64,000 nucleotides of DNA from Rhodobacteraceae bacterium SB2 (lineage in GTDB: Bacteria > Pseudomonadota > Alphaproteobacteria > Rhodobacterales > Rhodobacteraceae): contig LGRT01000026.1 in the NCBI GenBank assembly GCA_001642945.1, positions 112,393 to 176,392 of the forward strand, in the 5' to 3' direction. Positions within the stretch are counted from its first letter, which is position 1. Every line of letters starts with the position of its first letter. The translations under genes were made by a program, and so were the position numbers. This document shows, piece by piece, positions 27,461-36,277 of this stretch. The notes below the pieces were generated by a model. That model was not told where the DNA came from, searched no databases, and saw nothing but the letters and a program-made list of their open reading frames with translations.

Positions 27461-28125
27461 TTTTCAATTTGCATCATATAGCCAAGGCCGCGCGCCACCT
27501 TAATCCGAACTTGAAAAGCTACCAACTTTTTACGCAAACGGGACACATAGATCTCAACCACGCGCTCTTCGATATCTGCTCCGATACCATAAATATGGTC
27601 AGCGATTTGAGTTTTTGAAACGATTTGATTTTGCCGTTCGAACAGGCATTCAAAAACGGCCAACTCTCGGCGCGGCAGCGGCAGTTCTTGACCCTGTGCA
27701 AACAGTTTGCGACCGGCACGATCAAAAGACAGCGCTCCAAAACAAATGCTTTTTTGATCAACCAACGGTTTGCGTCGAATAAGCGCGCGCAGGCGCGCAT
27801 CTAACTCTTCCATATCAAAGGGTTTCACCAAATAATCATCGGCCCCCGCATCAAGTCCGGTAACACGATCATGCAAGTCACCTCGCGCTGTCAAAAGTAA
27901 AACCGGAAGTTGATTGGATGACTTGCGTAGCGCTTTAAGAATGCTAAACCCATCGAGGCGTGGCAGATTCACATCCATTACAACGATATCCGCGCTTTCT
28001 TGTTGCAAAAACTCAAGAGCTGTTTGACCATCATGCAGCAAATTGACTGAATGCCCTTGGTCGCGCAAGTGATGCGCGATCCCCTGAGCAAGAGCAAGAT
28101 TATCTTCAACGATGGCAATGCGCAT
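27457..28125 (-). CDS. OmpR-family response regulator, TctD-like
   Basis: A 222-residue regulator with receiver domain (about 1-115) and winged-helix output domain (about 125-218). The phosphorylation site is Asp51 in VVMDVNLPRLDGF, with Asp8/Asp-Glu at the N-terminal end and Lys101 in LVKPFD. The output domain ends with RKKL and VRGLGYMM, as in OmpR proteins. It is divergent from the tctC-like gene, which it probably activates in response to the TctE-like kinase, as known for Salmonella TctD. Confidence 0.93.
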   Translation of the reverse strand: MRIAIVEDNLALAQGIAHHLRDQGHSVNLLHDGQTALEFLQQESADIVVMDVNLPRLDGFSILKALRKSSNQLPVLLLTARGDLHDRVTGLDAGADDYLVKPFDMEELDARLRALIRRKPLVDQKSICFGALSFDRAGRKLFAQGQELPLPRRELAVFECLFERQNQIVSKTQIADHIYGIGADIEERVVEIYVSRLRKKLVAFQVRIKVARGLGYMMQIEK

Positions 28126-28243
28126 TAATCAGCCCCATGATAGTTTCGTGCAAGGTTGACCAAGCATGGTGCGAGAATCAAGGGCGAAAAGCTTGCCCTG
28201 ATTTTATAAATTTTACGCAATATGAGCGTTATTGGGAGGAACT

Positions 28244-29332
28244 ATGAAACTATCAAACTTTACCCGCCGCGCCGTTATGGCAACGGCCGCAGCCGCAGCT
28301 TTCGCACTGCCTGCACAGGCTGATGTGGATATGTCTGGAAAAACCATCGAATGGACAATCCCGTTCTCAGAAACAGGGGGCTCGGCCAAATGGGCAAATT
28401 TCTTTGCCCCACTTTTGTCCGAAGCACTGCCTGGCAACCCCTCTGTTGTGGTTAAATTTATGCCCGGCGCGGGCTCTACTAAAGGTGCCAACTGGTTTCA
28501 AGAGCAAACAAATGGCGACGGCACTGTGATGTTTGGCTCTTCGGGCTCAACTCAATTTCCATATTTGCTTGGGGATCCGCGTGTTCGCTATGAATATAAT
28601 GACTGGAACCCCGTAATGGCTTCAGGCACCGGCGGTGTGGCCTATTTGAACGCTGAAGACGGGGCAAAATTTGACGGCACAGCAAATAATCTTAAAGACA
28701 CCACGTTTATCTATGGCAACCAAGGTGCAACCCGCCTTGACCTGATCCCTGCTTTGGCATGGGAAATGTTGGGCATGAATGTTGAACATGTACTTGGCAT
28801 TAAAGGACGCGGCGATGGGCGCAAAATGTTCGAGTCAGGCGAAGCAACGATCGATTATCAAACATCATCCGGTTATTTGAAGGGATCCGCTGCATTAGTC
28901 GAAGCGGGCAAAGCGGTTCCGATGATGACTTGGGGATCATTAAGCGCAAATGGCGATATCATACGCGATCCAACATTCCCAGAACTGCCCACGTTCAAAG
29001 AAGTTTGTGATGCAACCGATGGGTGCGAAACATCTGGCGCCAAATGGGATGCTTGGAAGGCTTTCTTTGTTGCCGGATTTCCATCACAAAAGATCGCATT
29101 CCTACCCGCGGGTACGGACCAAGAGATTGTTGATACTTTCGCAAATGCCTTTGCAGAAATCAAAGCGCGCCCAGATTTTGCTGAAATCTCAGCAAAGCGT
29201 TTGGGCAAATATCCAATGTACACAGGCGCTGACGCCAAAGCGGCCTTGGGCAATGCAATAACCGTGAATGCTGAAGCTAAAGGCTTTGTTGTTGATTGGT
29301 TGAAGGATCAATTCGGCGTTGAGTTGAAATAA
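28244..29332 (+). CDS. tctC: tripartite tricarboxylate transporter substrate-binding protein
   Basis: A 362-residue periplasmic protein. A signal peptide of about 26 residues (FTRRAVMATAAAAAFALPAQA) is followed by WTIPFSETGGSAKWANFF, the carboxylate-binding beginning of TctC-like proteins. The ATG at 28244 is chosen because GGGAGGA lies 3-4 nt upstream; an earlier in-frame TTG at 28232 is unlikely. The ligand is probably a di- or tricarboxylate such as citrate, aconitate or tricarballylate, given the downstream enzymes. A strong terminator follows. Confidence 0.9.
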   Translation: MKLSNFTRRAVMATAAAAAFALPAQADVDMSGKTIEWTIPFSETGGSAKWANFFAPLLSEALPGNPSVVVKFMPGAGSTKGANWFQEQTNGDGTVMFGSSGSTQFPYLLGDPRVRYEYNDWNPVMASGTGGVAYLNAEDGAKFDGTANNLKDTTFIYGNQGATRLDLIPALAWEMLGMNVEHVLGIKGRGDGRKMFESGEATIDYQTSSGYLKGSAALVEAGKAVPMMTWGSLSANGDIIRDPTFPELPTFKEVCDATDGCETSGAKWDAWKAFFVAGFPSQKIAFLPAGTDQEIVDTFANAFAEIKARPDFAEISAKRLGKYPMYTGADAKAALGNAITVNAEAKGFVVDWLKDQFGVELK

Positions 29333-29349
29333 GCTGATTGTTTTAGATG

Positions 29350-29378
29350 CGCCCCCTCGCAGCGAGGGGGCGTTTTTT
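29350..29378 (+). terminator. rho-independent terminator/attenuator after tctC
   Basis: A GC-rich 11-bp inverted repeat (CGCCCCCTCGC with GCGAGGGGGCG) around a tight loop is followed by TTTTTT. It lies between the binding protein and membrane subunit, so partial termination would raise binding-protein levels. Confidence 0.93.
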
Positions 29379-29401
29379 CAAAACAGTGCGACGGAGCCTT
29401 T

Positions 29402-31429
29402 ATGGACATTTTTATAGATGCGCTGCCTGCTCTTGGGTCAGCTTGGGCACAAATTTTGCAACCGATTGTGATCGGGTATCTGGTTTTAGGTGTCTGTATG
29501 GGCCTAGCAATTGGAGTGTTCCCCGGCCTTGGCGGGATTGCCGGCTTGTCGCTGTTACTGCCCTTCATGTTCGGGATGGATCCCACTCTTGGTCTTGCAC
29601 TGATGATCGGAATGATCGCTGTGGTGCCGACATCTGATACGTTTGCCTCTATACTGATGGGAATTCCTGGCTCGTCAGCCTCACAGGCCACTGTCCTTGA
29701 TGGATTTCCGATGGCCAAACGCGGGCAAGCGGCCCGCGCGCTTTCAGCGGCGTTTGCGTCTTCCCTTTTTGGAGGCTTGGTCGGGGCTGCTTTTTTGACC
29801 ATTTTTATTCTTGTGGCACGGCCGGTTGTGCTTCTGTTTAAATCGCCCGAGCTGCTAATGGTTTCAATTTTTGGTCTGTCTATGGTTGGAATTCTGGCGG
29901 GCCGCATAGCAATTAAGGGGGTCGTGGCGGCCGGTCTCGGCTTACTGATCGGATCAATTGGCGAGGGCCCATTTAATGGTGAACTGCGCATGTCCAGTTA
30001 TGACTATCCGTATCTAACGGACGGTCTTAAGTTGGTGATCGTGGGTTTAGGTGTTTTTGCCGTTCCTGAAATCATCGCTTTGTTAAGGCAAGATAAAGCT
30101 ATTTCTGACCGACAAGCACTTGGCGGAGGATGGCTTTTAGGCATTAAAGATTGGTGGCGCAACAAATGGCTATCGGCAAGATGCTCAATCATTGGCGTCA
30201 TCGTTGGTGTTATCCCCGGGCTTGGCGGCTCGGTGGTGGATTGGATCGCGTACGGACATACAATTCAAACTAGCAAAGAAAAGTCCGAATTTGGCAAAGG
30301 CGATGTGCGCGGCGTGATCGGGCCTGAAAGCTCGAACAATGCCAAAGAGGGAGGCGGGCTCGTGCCCACTTTACTTTTTGGGATTCCGGGCTCAGGCTCA
30401 ATGGCAGTTTTTATTGGAGCGCTGGCGCTTTTGGGAAATGGCATTGATGTTGGTCCCAGCTTACTAGAAAACAATCTTAGTTTTACCTATTCGATCGTTT
30501 GGCTCTTAGCCTTGGCCAATGTGGTGGGCACGATCTTTTGCATTGCGCTGTCTGGCGGGATCGCAAAATTAACCAATATCCGCTTTGCATTGCTGGCACC
30601 TTTTATCTTTATGATAATCTCTTTTGCCGCCTTTCAAAGCGGGCAGAACCTGATGGATCTTGTGGCACTTTTTACGATTGGCTTCTTAGGGATAATGATG
30701 CGCCGATTTGACTGGTCTCGCCCGGCTTTTTTGATCGGTTTTGTTTTGGCTAATGCGGTTGAAAACTACTCCAATAATGCAAACCAAATCGCCGGTATCC
30801 GTTTCCGACAAAGTTGGGAGGCCGGCATGAATTACATTCTGTCTCCCATCGTTATTGTTTTAATTATAATCACGCTTTTATCAGTTGTGATCGGATTGCG
30901 TCAGGCGAAAAATATTTTATCCGAAGGCGAGGTTCCGTCAGGAACAAAACGCGCCCCTTTAGTCTTTTTAATCTGTGTGATCGGGTTTATCTCATACGCG
31001 CTTTGGGATGCCCTTAGCATTCCTGATTATGCGGCCACCGATCGTGTATTTCCAGTTTTTGTGGCCTCCATTTCTCTTATAGGTGCATTAGTATTGTTAA
31101 TACAAATGATGCTCGTACCTGAAACGCATGGATTGTTCGCGGATCGTGAAAACAGCGGCGAAGAGCAAACCGCACAATATCGTCTCTGGCCTACATTAGC
31201 TTGGTTTGCCTTTTTGTTGATCTTGACCGCTCTGACCGGTTTCATAATCGCGCTGGCTGTTTTCTTGGCTAGTTTTATGAGGTACCGAGCACAATTGGGT
31301 TGGCCAATGACTTGGGTATATTCAATCTTGGGCATTAGTTTCATGTTATTTATGGCATGGTTGCTCAACAGAGATTTTCCGCCAGGTCTATTACAATCTT
31401 ATTTTGACCTCCCATGGCCCTTTACATAA
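29402..31429 (+). CDS. fused TctA-TctB membrane component of a tricarboxylate transporter
   Basis: A 675-residue inner-membrane protein. Residues 1-505 correspond to TctA, with GVFPGLGGIAGLS near residue 38 and GVIPGLGGSVVDWIAYGH near 270, the two conserved loops of the family. Residues about 520-665 are TctB-like with four hydrophobic helices, after a short hydrophilic linker. In most organisms TctA and TctB are separate; here one polypeptide would ensure equal amounts. GGAG lies 7 nt before the ATG. It works with TctC to take up a carboxylate. Confidence 0.9.
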   Translation: MDIFIDALPALGSAWAQILQPIVIGYLVLGVCMGLAIGVFPGLGGIAGLSLLLPFMFGMDPTLGLALMIGMIAVVPTSDTFASILMGIPGSSASQATVLDGFPMAKRGQAARALSAAFASSLFGGLVGAAFLTIFILVARPVVLLFKSPELLMVSIFGLSMVGILAGRIAIKGVVAAGLGLLIGSIGEGPFNGELRMSSYDYPYLTDGLKLVIVGLGVFAVPEIIALLRQDKAISDRQALGGGWLLGIKDWWRNKWLSARCSIIGVIVGVIPGLGGSVVDWIAYGHTIQTSKEKSEFGKGDVRGVIGPESSNNAKEGGGLVPTLLFGIPGSGSMAVFIGALALLGNGIDVGPSLLENNLSFTYSIVWLLALANVVGTIFCIALSGGIAKLTNIRFALLAPFIFMIISFAAFQSGQNLMDLVALFTIGFLGIMMRRFDWSRPAFLIGFVLANAVENYSNNANQIAGIRFRQSWEAGMNYILSPIVIVLIIITLLSVVIGLRQAKNILSEGEVPSGTKRAPLVFLICVIGFISYALWDALSIPDYAATDRVFPVFVASISLIGALVLLIQMMLVPETHGLFADRENSGEEQTAQYRLWPTLAWFAFLLILTALTGFIIALAVFLASFMRYRAQLGWPMTWVYSILGISFMLFMAWLLNRDFPPGLLQSYFDLPWPFT

Positions 31430-31445
31430 TAGTGGCGCCATAGGG

Positions 31446-32516
31446 ATGTCAGCAAGCACATTAAAGCTTTTATCGCTCAGCGGCGATGGTATCGGCCCCG
31501 AGATCGTGCAAGCCACAAAGACAGTTTTGACTGCTTTGACACAATCATGCGGGCTGCAGATCGCTTGGGAAGATATGGAGATCGGGCTTTCTGCTCTAAA
31601 AGCAAGCGGCAGCACTATTCCAGATACAGTGATCACAGCCGCAAAAGAAGTTGATGGCGTGCTGCTCGGTCCGGTGTGCCATAATGTTTATCCACCTGTT
31701 TCTGAAGGGGGGCTAAACCCCTCTGGAGTGTTGCGGCGCGAATTAGAACTATTTGCAAATATTCGTCCGGCGTTGTCGTTAGAGGCGTTACCAAACCCAA
31801 TCTCAAAACCTATCGATCTGGTCATATATCGTGAAAATCTGGAAGGTTTTTATGCGGATCGTAACATGGCCTCGGGCGGATCAGAATTCATTGCGGTCGA
31901 GGGCGTGGCCTTGGCCATGCGCAAGATTACGGCGCAAGGTTCAAAACGTATTGCACGCGCAGCTTTTGAGGGTGCAATGCAACGGCCGGCCAAACATGTC
32001 ACGGCTGTCCATAAAGCCAATGTAATGCGTTTGACTGATGGGCTTTTTCTCAAAGAAGTGCGTAAAATGGCGGCGCATTATCCGGATGTGATATATGATG
32101 AAATACTGGTTGATGCAGCGGCTGCCCTGTTGGTGCGAGATCCGGGCCGCTTTGATGTTATCGTGACCACCAATATGTTTGGCGATATCTTATCAGATCT
32201 TGCCTCAGAGCTTTCTGGAGGCTTAGGTCTAGCCGGGTCTTTAAACCTCGGGACGGAGCACGCAGTTGCGCAAGCGCAGCATGGATCAGCTCCGGATATT
32301 GCAGGGTTAAATCAGGCAAACCCAACCTCGCTCATTCGTTCAACCGCAATGCTTCTCCTGCATCTTGGGGCAATAGATCCCGCCGCCTTATTGACAGAGT
32401 GCCTACAATCGGTGCTTTCTGATCCAACCAGCCGGACCCGTGATTTGGGTGGCCGGTTGGGCACGCAGGAATTTGCGGCACATTTGGCTAACCTAATTAG
32501 GAAAGAAAAGCGATGA
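31446..32516 (+). CDS. isopropylmalate/isocitrate dehydrogenase-family enzyme
   Basis: A 356-residue beta-decarboxylating dehydrogenase. SGDGIGPEIV is at the N-terminus, LYRENLEGFYAD-like IYRENLEGFYAD near residue 125 and the metal-binding stretch TTNMFGDILSDLASEL near 240. The family includes LeuB, Icd, tartrate and homoisocitrate dehydrogenases. In this tricarboxylate operon a 2-hydroxy-tricarboxylate is the likely substrate rather than isopropylmalate. The ATG at 31446 follows the TctAB stop; an in-frame TTG at 31404 inside that gene is less likely. The stop overlaps the next gene by 4 nt. Confidence 0.88.
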   Translation: MSASTLKLLSLSGDGIGPEIVQATKTVLTALTQSCGLQIAWEDMEIGLSALKASGSTIPDTVITAAKEVDGVLLGPVCHNVYPPVSEGGLNPSGVLRRELELFANIRPALSLEALPNPISKPIDLVIYRENLEGFYADRNMASGGSEFIAVEGVALAMRKITAQGSKRIARAAFEGAMQRPAKHVTAVHKANVMRLTDGLFLKEVRKMAAHYPDVIYDEILVDAAAALLVRDPGRFDVIVTTNMFGDILSDLASELSGGLGLAGSLNLGTEHAVAQAQHGSAPDIAGLNQANPTSLIRSTAMLLLHLGAIDPAALLTECLQSVLSDPTSRTRDLGGRLGTQEFAAHLANLIRKEKR

Positions 32517-33613
32517 GCCAGACGCCAATCCCTTTTATCTTTATGCGCGGCGGCACTTCACGCGGCCCTTATTTCAATCGAGCAGACCTACCGCAAAATT
32601 TGGATCAATTGGCCAACGTACTAATTTCAGCTCTTGGCTCTGGTCATGCCCTGAACATAGATGGGATCGGCGGGGGCAATGCCGTCACGACCAAGGTGGC
32701 AATGCTTTCCAGATCAAATCTACCCGGGGCAGATATTGACTATTTTTTCGCACAGGTCAGCGTAGAAGATGGTTCGGTCGATTTTAAACCAACCTGCGGT
32801 AATATTCTTTCAGGCGTGGCCTCGGCAGCGATTGAAATGGGTTTACACCCCTCCTCGGAGGGGGAAACCTCGGTCGCTATACATGCAGTGAATACAGGCG
32901 CTGAAATCATCGCTAAAGTACAAACGCCAAGGGGGCAGATAAGCTATGCCGGCCAGGCGGCAATTGACGGAGTGCCCGGAACGGCCGCGCCGGTTGAGCT
33001 GAATTTTATGAAAGTTGCGGGTTCCTCAACAGGGGCCTTTTTGCCAACTGGCAATTTAACCGATGAAATTGATCGCATCCCGGTCACTTGCATGGATGTG
33101 GCGATGCCTATGGTGATTGCGCGCGCAGCTGATTTTGGCTTGAGCGGGTATGAAACACGAGATGAACTCGATAAAAATATAGCGTTTTTTCAACGTATGG
33201 AGGCGCTGCGCATTAAAGCGGGCGCCGCCATGGGCATGGGCGATGTGCGCAGATCTGTGACGCCGAAATTTGGTCTAATAGCACCAGCTAAGCATGGTGG
33301 AAGTTTAACAACGCGTTATTTCATGCCTTGGAAAACGCACCCCACAATGGCGGTAACCGGCAGTCAATGTTTGGCCTCTTGTGCGTTAACCCCGGGAACC
33401 GTGGCGGATGGGTTGCTGGAAAGGCCTATGGAAATACCTGCAAAAATAACTTTAGAACATCTTATGGGCTCCATGGAGGTGTTGGTTGATTACCGTCTGA
33501 AGGATGGTGCATTTGAACATAAATCGGCAGGGTTGATTCGTACCTGTCGAAAACTTGCAGACGGACAGGTTTATGTGCCAGCTGAGATTTGGGATGGACA
33601 TACGGGTCGATGA
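32513..33613 (+). CDS. PrpF/4-oxalomesaconate tautomerase-family isomerase
   Basis: A 366-residue PrpF-fold protein of the diaminopimelate-epimerase type. It starts with the family hallmark FIFMRGGTSRGPYF and contains TCGNILSG near residue 103 with the conserved cysteine. Members shift a double bond, for example in methylaconitate (PrpF), 4-oxalomesaconate (GalD) or trans-aconitate. With TcuA and a Tct transporter nearby, isomerisation of an aconitate-like acid is most likely. It is coupled by 4-nt overlaps to both neighbours. Confidence 0.88.
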   Translation: MSQTPIPFIFMRGGTSRGPYFNRADLPQNLDQLANVLISALGSGHALNIDGIGGGNAVTTKVAMLSRSNLPGADIDYFFAQVSVEDGSVDFKPTCGNILSGVASAAIEMGLHPSSEGETSVAIHAVNTGAEIIAKVQTPRGQISYAGQAAIDGVPGTAAPVELNFMKVAGSSTGAFLPTGNLTDEIDRIPVTCMDVAMPMVIARAADFGLSGYETRDELDKNIAFFQRMEALRIKAGAAMGMGDVRRSVTPKFGLIAPAKHGGSLTTRYFMPWKTHPTMAVTGSQCLASCALTPGTVADGLLERPMEIPAKITLEHLMGSMEVLVDYRLKDGAFEHKSAGLIRTCRKLADGQVYVPAEIWDGHTGR

Positions 33614-34584
33614 AACTGGCAATCTTAGACGATTGGTTCAACACACTGCGTGGCTTGACCTGTTTTTCAAAACTGAATGGGATAGAGGTGACGGTCTTTA
33701 TCGATCACGAAACAGATATCTCAAAATTGGCGAAGCGCCTTCGGCCATTTGATGCGTTGGTTCTTTTTCGAGAGCGTACTGCGATTACAGCCGAATTGCT
33801 GGACCAATTACCAAACTTAAAATTAATCTCGCAGCGCAGTGTTTATCCGCATGTGGATGTCGAGGCTTGTTCGCGAAACGGTGTATTGCTGTGTTCTAAT
33901 ATGCATTCTGGTACGCCCTCTTTTGCTGCAGCAGAACATACATGGGCGCTGATCATGGCCAGTATGCGGCAAATTCCTCAGCAGATGGCTAGCCTACAAG
34001 CGGGTCATTGGCAGATGGGAGTTGGGAAAACTTTGCATGGTCGTCGTTTGGGCCTTTATGGGTATGGACGCATTAGTAAAACAGTCGCAGGCTACGCAGA
34101 GGCTTTTGGAATGGACGTGGTTTGGTGGGGCTCTGAGACAGGGCGCAAACGCGCCAAGTTGAACGGCCAAAAAGTGGCGCCCACGCGTTCAGAGTTTTTT
34201 GCAAGCGCCGATGTGATTTCTGTACATGTGCGTCTAAAACCAGAAACGCGTGGATTGATTACCGCAACGGATTTGGCATCAATGCGCCCCGATGCGCTTT
34301 TCGTAAATACATCCCGTGCGGCGCTTATCGAACCAGACGCTCTTTTGGAGGCGTTAAATGCCGGAAGACCAGGGCGTGCGGCCATAGATGTATTTGATCA
34401 AGAACCGATCTCCTGGCCCGCTGATCCCCTGGCCACGCATCCAAATCTTATCTGCACACCTCATATCGGATTCGTCACCGAAGATGAATTTGAACTGCAA
34501 TTTTCAGATATTTTTGATCAAGTGATTGCCTTTCAAGCAGGCGCGCCGATCAATATGATAAATGGCCAGATTTGGCGCGCATAA
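33610..34584 (+). CDS. D-2-hydroxyacid dehydrogenase (NAD-dependent)
   Basis: A 324-residue enzyme of the SerA/GyaR group. The Rossmann motif is GLYGYGRISKTVAGY near residue 140, followed by the catalytic Arg in VRLKPETRGLI, the glutamate in DVFDQEP and the histidine in TPHIGFVT. It would interconvert a 2-oxo acid and a D-2-hydroxy acid. The ATG at 33610 overlaps the upstream stop by 4 nt and begins MKLAILDDWF; a start at 33589 would add seven unrelated residues. Its 3' end overlaps the convergent AbrB-type gene by 35 bp. Confidence 0.88.
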   Translation: MKLAILDDWFNTLRGLTCFSKLNGIEVTVFIDHETDISKLAKRLRPFDALVLFRERTAITAELLDQLPNLKLISQRSVYPHVDVEACSRNGVLLCSNMHSGTPSFAAAEHTWALIMASMRQIPQQMASLQAGHWQMGVGKTLHGRRLGLYGYGRISKTVAGYAEAFGMDVVWWGSETGRKRAKLNGQKVAPTRSEFFASADVISVHVRLKPETRGLITATDLASMRPDALFVNTSRAALIEPDALLEALNAGRPGRAAIDVFDQEPISWPADPLATHPNLICTPHIGFVTEDEFELQFSDIFDQVIAFQAGAPINMINGQIWRA

Positions 34585-35587
34585 TCTGAGCAAGGATCGG
34601 GGCCCCTAATATAACAATGAATATACGAAACAAGTGATGCGCTACAACAAATCCCATATCGGCACCGACAATCAGAGCCATGACGACAAGTTCGGCCTGC
34701 CCACCTGGCATAAGCGAAAGAACTGCCTCAATCGCTGGAGCACGGTCATAAAGCACAATGAAACTTACAATCACCAGGGTGAGCAGCAATAAGAATACGC
34801 AAAACCCCAAACCGGCCAGGATATCCTTGCGGATTTCCTCTATAGAAATCCCAACATATTTAACGCCAATTCCAAGCGCGATAAAATATTGCGCCGCCCA
34901 AATAGCTTCGGCCGGCGGACGGGTCTGTAAAACTTCTGTCATACTGGCAAAAGCGGTCAAAAGCAGCGGACCAAGAATTGTGGCCCCAAACATATTGAAA
35001 TAGGCGGCGATTTTCCATCCCGCTATGGCGCAAAACCCAAGGATAAGCAGTTGATCCAATGCAAAGCTATGCACGGGCTTGCCCGGCGCTTGATCAAGCG
35101 TCACCTGCCAAACAGAGGTTAAGAGAATAGGCAACAAGACCACGATAACCAAGACGCGCGTGGCATGAATTAAAGACATAGCCCGGACGTTGCCCCCAGC
35201 TTCTTCACCGAAAACCAACATATCCTGCAAGCCGCCCGGCATTGAGGCATAATATGCAGTGGGAAAATCATAGCCACAGAGGTTTTTAAAATACCAGACC
35301 CCAACCACGCCGCTGACAAAAACGATTATCGGGATAAAGATTAATGTATCCCACAGCCCCGGTAGACTTACCACAAAGCCTATTGTTACAGTTGCACCGG
35401 CAGCCACGCCTAAAATCGTGCGCATCCCATCGTTTATATTTTTCACCGTTGTTAATTGTGCGCCAAAAACTGCGGCTATCAAACAGCTGCACAAGGGTCC
35501 AAACAGCCAAGGCAGGGGGAAATCCAACCATATAAAAATCAATGCGCCAATAAGGCCGATGCCATGGGTTGCCAAATGTTTACCCAT
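34550..35587 (-). CDS. AbrB-family (ammonia monooxygenase-like) membrane protein
   Basis: A 345-residue integral membrane protein with about ten hydrophobic helices in two AbrB repeats. FPLPWLFGPL near residue 27 and ASMPGGLQDML near 130, with a matching LMPGGQAELVV near 295, are the paired conserved loops. The transported substrate is unknown; members occur beside carboxylate catabolic genes and may be exporters or regulators. The start overlaps the GntR stop by 8 nt, so both are probably one transcript. Confidence 0.83.
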   Translation of the reverse strand: MGKHLATHGIGLIGALIFIWLDFPLPWLFGPLCSCLIAAVFGAQLTTVKNINDGMRTILGVAAGATVTIGFVVSLPGLWDTLIFIPIIVFVSGVVGVWYFKNLCGYDFPTAYYASMPGGLQDMLVFGEEAGGNVRAMSLIHATRVLVIVVLLPILLTSVWQVTLDQAPGKPVHSFALDQLLILGFCAIAGWKIAAYFNMFGATILGPLLLTAFASMTEVLQTRPPAEAIWAAQYFIALGIGVKYVGISIEEIRKDILAGLGFCVFLLLLTLVIVSFIVLYDRAPAIEAVLSLMPGGQAELVVMALIVGADMGFVVAHHLFRIFIVILGAPILAQIMRAKSGHLSY

Positions 35588-36212
35588 CGAGTTGTAACGC
35601 CTTCAAGCGTTGTTCAAGTGATCCCTCCATATGTGTGCGCATTAGTTTAGCAGCTGTTTCCGGCTGACCCGATTTTAGGGCCTCGACAATGGCATCATGC
35701 TGCGAAACCACGTCTTTGACACGCTTAGAGCTTTCCAAAGTTGTTTTTCCCAACAGAACCAGCGCATGCGATAACGAATTATGGCTTTGCGCCAGAAAAC
35801 GGTTGCGCGCCGCGCTTAGGATACAGCCATGAAATTTACGATTAAGCATGGCCACTTTATAAGGGTCCGTTGCCACCTGCATCATCTGCGCATTCAAAGT
35901 TTTAAGGGTATGGATTTCCGCTTTTGAGGCATGCTTGGCTGCCATTTGCGCGGCGGTTGCTTCCAAAACAATCCGCATTTCATAAAGCTCAACAATTTCT
36001 TGCTGGGCTAAGACACGTATCATCGCTCCGACCCGTGGTTTATGCGCCACAAGCCCATCGGTTTCCAATCGACGGATCGCCTCTCGGATGGGTGTCCGGC
36101 TAACGCCAAAGCGTTGCGCTAGATCCGTTTCCAAAAGCCGGTCGCCTGGGCGCAGGTCACCGTTTTCGATGGCTGCCAATAATTTTTGATAGATTGGGGT
36201 GGGAGTCGACAT
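35580..36212 (-). CDS. GntR-family (FCD) transcriptional regulator
   Basis: A 210-residue regulator with an N-terminal winged helix (recognition helix RFGVSRTPIREAIRRLE, about 30-50) and a C-terminal all-helical FCD ligand domain with metal-binding histidines. The ATG at 36212 is preferred; an in-frame ATG at 36251 would place the start inside a palindromic motif. It is divergent from tcuA and probably controls that gene and itself. FCD regulators usually respond to organic acids. Confidence 0.88.
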   Translation of the reverse strand: MSTPTPIYQKLLAAIENGDLRPGDRLLETDLAQRFGVSRTPIREAIRRLETDGLVAHKPRVGAMIRVLAQQEIVELYEMRIVLEATAAQMAAKHASKAEIHTLKTLNAQMMQVATDPYKVAMLNRKFHGCILSAARNRFLAQSHNSLSHALVLLGKTTLESSKRVKDVVSQHDAIVEALKSGQPETAAKLMRTHMEGSLEQRLKALQLDG

Positions 36213-36239
36213 GGGCACTCTTGAATTTTGATAAGCATA

Positions 36240-36267
36240 TTGTATACGCATGGATGCAATTATACAA
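36240..36267. promoter_or_regulatory. candidate GntR operator between divergent genes
   Basis: TTGTATA (36240-36246) and its inverse TATACAA (36261-36267) are separated by 14 bp, in the intergenic space between the GntR gene and tcuA, just upstream of the tcuA ribosome binding site. The arrangement suits repression of tcuA. Confidence 0.4.
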
Positions 36268-36277
36268 GGAATGAGTT